A stretch of 64,000 nt of DNA. Origin: Pseudomonas kitaguniensis. Its GTDB lineage: Bacteria > Pseudomonadota > Gammaproteobacteria > Pseudomonadales > Pseudomonadaceae. The notes beneath the pieces were generated by a model, which had not been told where the DNA came from, made no database searches, and was given only the letters and a program-made list of their open reading frames with translations. The stretch is from assembly GCF_009296165.1 (NCBI RefSeq), contig NZ_VUAZ01000052.1, positions 1-64,000 of the forward strand. Direction: 5' to 3'. A program made the translations under genes and the position numbers. Shown one piece after another: positions 63,321-64,000 of the stretch (position 1 is the first letter of the stretch; every line of letters begins with the position of its first letter).

Positions 63321-63910
63321 AGCTGAACCTCACTTTCACTCAGCGAACCGATGAGTACACGCACGACATCCGCTCCGTTTTGGTTGGTCAGAAGCTGCGT
63401 TCTCCAGGCAGCGATGTGTGGAACTGACCAAGGGCGCTCATTGGACAGAGTATTCAACGCCGACACCAAAGGGTCGCTAAGCATCTCGACATCGCCAGCA
63501 GGATCCAAAGTCGCCAAGAATGTCCGGTTAAGAAAATCACCAGCCGCTTCAGATTCGCGCACAACAACCTTGCGGCAGAATCTGTCATCAGTCTCAATCC
63601 GAGCAGCATCATCCTTGGCGATACCGCTGATCATCAGAAACATATAGAGGTCTGCAGTCTCAGGTTCCGGCAGCACATCCCGGACATCGGCGGCCCATTG
63701 GTTGGCTGCCTGCAGGGCCGTTAGTGGAAGCTCGATGAGCAGAACCGTCCGCCAGCCCGCCCGTTCGATGTGGGAGCGCTTGAGCCGAAGAACATGCGAG
63801 TCGTACTCGACCTCAGGCAGCATAAGTTCCGTTACGTCCCGGGGACACAAGTCATACCGACCCTCTACACGCTGAATGATTGCGCTAGTCAATTCCTGCA
63901 GTGTCAGCAT
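63317..63910 (-). CDS. middle component of the Rad50-like ATPase operon
   Basis: This is a protein of about 197 residues from ATG 63910 (MLTLQELTSAI); the frame stays open farther upstream, but there it lies inside the preceding gene. It has no signal peptide. Segments such as RAGWRTVLLIELP, QWAADVRDVLPEPETADLYMFL and ERPWSVPHIAAWRTQLL give the look of the small middle components in ABC-three-component systems (LmuC-like). Its stop overlaps the ATPase start by 4 bp, so the two are co-translated. A bridging role between effector and ATPase is expected from the family, not shown by the sequence. Confidence 0.6.
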   Translation of the reverse strand: MLTLQELTSAIIQRVEGRYDLCPRDVTELMLPEVEYDSHVLRLKRSHIERAGWRTVLLIELPLTALQAANQWAADVRDVLPEPETADLYMFLMISGIAKDDAARIETDDRFCRKVVVRESEAAGDFLNRTFLATLDPAGDVEMLSDPLVSALNTLSNERPWSVPHIAAWRTQLLTNQNGADVVRVLIGSLSESEVQL

Positions 63911-64000
63911 GATTAGTGCCTTCCCCATAAGCTTCGATTGCTGCTTCGCGCGTGTCGCGCCAAGCATCCCAATGACGTTTAAATTGCCCTTGTAGCTGGG
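63885..64000 (-). CDS. 3' end of the upstream gene of the ATPase operon, partial at right edge
   Basis: The last 38 codons of a frame entering from the right edge end in TAG at 63885-63887. The tail is hydrophilic and helical (FKRHWDAWRDTREAAIEAYGEG) and overlaps the start of the middle component by 26 bp, the spacing expected within a tight operon. It is too short to identify. By analogy with ABC-three-component systems this position would hold the effector. Confidence 0.5.
   Translation of the reverse strand, partial: QLQGQFKRHWDAWRDTREAAIEAYGEGTNHADTAGID

Noticed and set aside
1-64000. CRISPR arrays, tRNA or rRNA genes
   Set aside because: No regularly spaced direct repeats, no cloverleaf-like sequences and no conserved rRNA segments were recognised.

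Overview
The window is GC-rich and reads as a fluorescent-group Pseudomonas chromosome. The evidence is a very large non-ribosomal peptide synthetase (NRPS) siderophore locus with a PvdH-type diaminobutyrate aminotransferase, a PvdE-type exporter, several TonB-dependent receptors, a Tle1/DUF3304 type VI effector remnant and CsbD. No rRNA, tRNA or CRISPR array was recognised. Genus-level placement is inference from gene content.

Layout. (1) 1-1367, minus: left-edge Tle1-like (DUF2235) type VI lipase, a DUF3304 lipoprotein and a small unrecognised ORF, linked by 4-bp overlaps. (2) 1528-45933: lipopeptide siderophore locus. One long minus-strand series from about 42075 to 4105 encodes a TauD-type beta-hydroxylase, a fatty-acyl-AMP ligase/ACP/C loading protein, a second hydroxylase, four NRPSs (the third ends in a fused hydroxylase, the fourth in a thioesterase) and a PvdE-like exporter. 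An SbmA/YddA-like ABC protein and a plus-strand FhuF-like reductase lie at the downstream end. A TonB-dependent receptor and dat diverge from the other end. Fur-box-like sites lie in both divergent intergenic regions. (3) 45934-48632: a VOC (glyoxalase) remnant, a second receptor and a DUF2946 protein. (4) 49106-56817, plus: a secreted His-rich protein, a secreted glycerophosphodiester phosphodiesterase, TonB, ExbB, ExbD, a third receptor and an orphan GspK-like pseudopilin. (5) 57081-60326: CsbD, a small membrane protein, a LysR remnant, a dTMP-kinase-like gene and a gene-poor, AT-richer stretch with a MITE-like element. (6) 60327-64000, minus: a Rad50-like ATPase with a zinc-hook motif, a small middle component and the 3' end of a third gene, resembling an ABC-three-component/Lamassu-type defence operon cut by the window edge.

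How the siderophore locus works. Domain order plus adenylation pocket residues read by eye predict an acylated octapeptide: acyl - His - Dab - X - Ser - D-Ser - Asp - Dab - Asp. Three TauD-family hydroxylases are available for one His and two Asp residues. Each of those three modules carries a condensation-superfamily domain whose catalytic motif is lost, suggesting docking platforms for the hydroxylases. This fits the corrugatin/ornicorrugatin/histicorrugatin lipopeptide siderophore family. dat would supply Dab, the PvdE-like protein would export, the receptor would import and FhuF would release iron.

Four genes (the second NRPS, the first hydroxylase, the siderophore receptor, tonB) carry frameshifts, each repaired by restoring one or two bases in short G/C runs. 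Sequencing error is the simplest reading; real decay of the iron pathway is the alternative.
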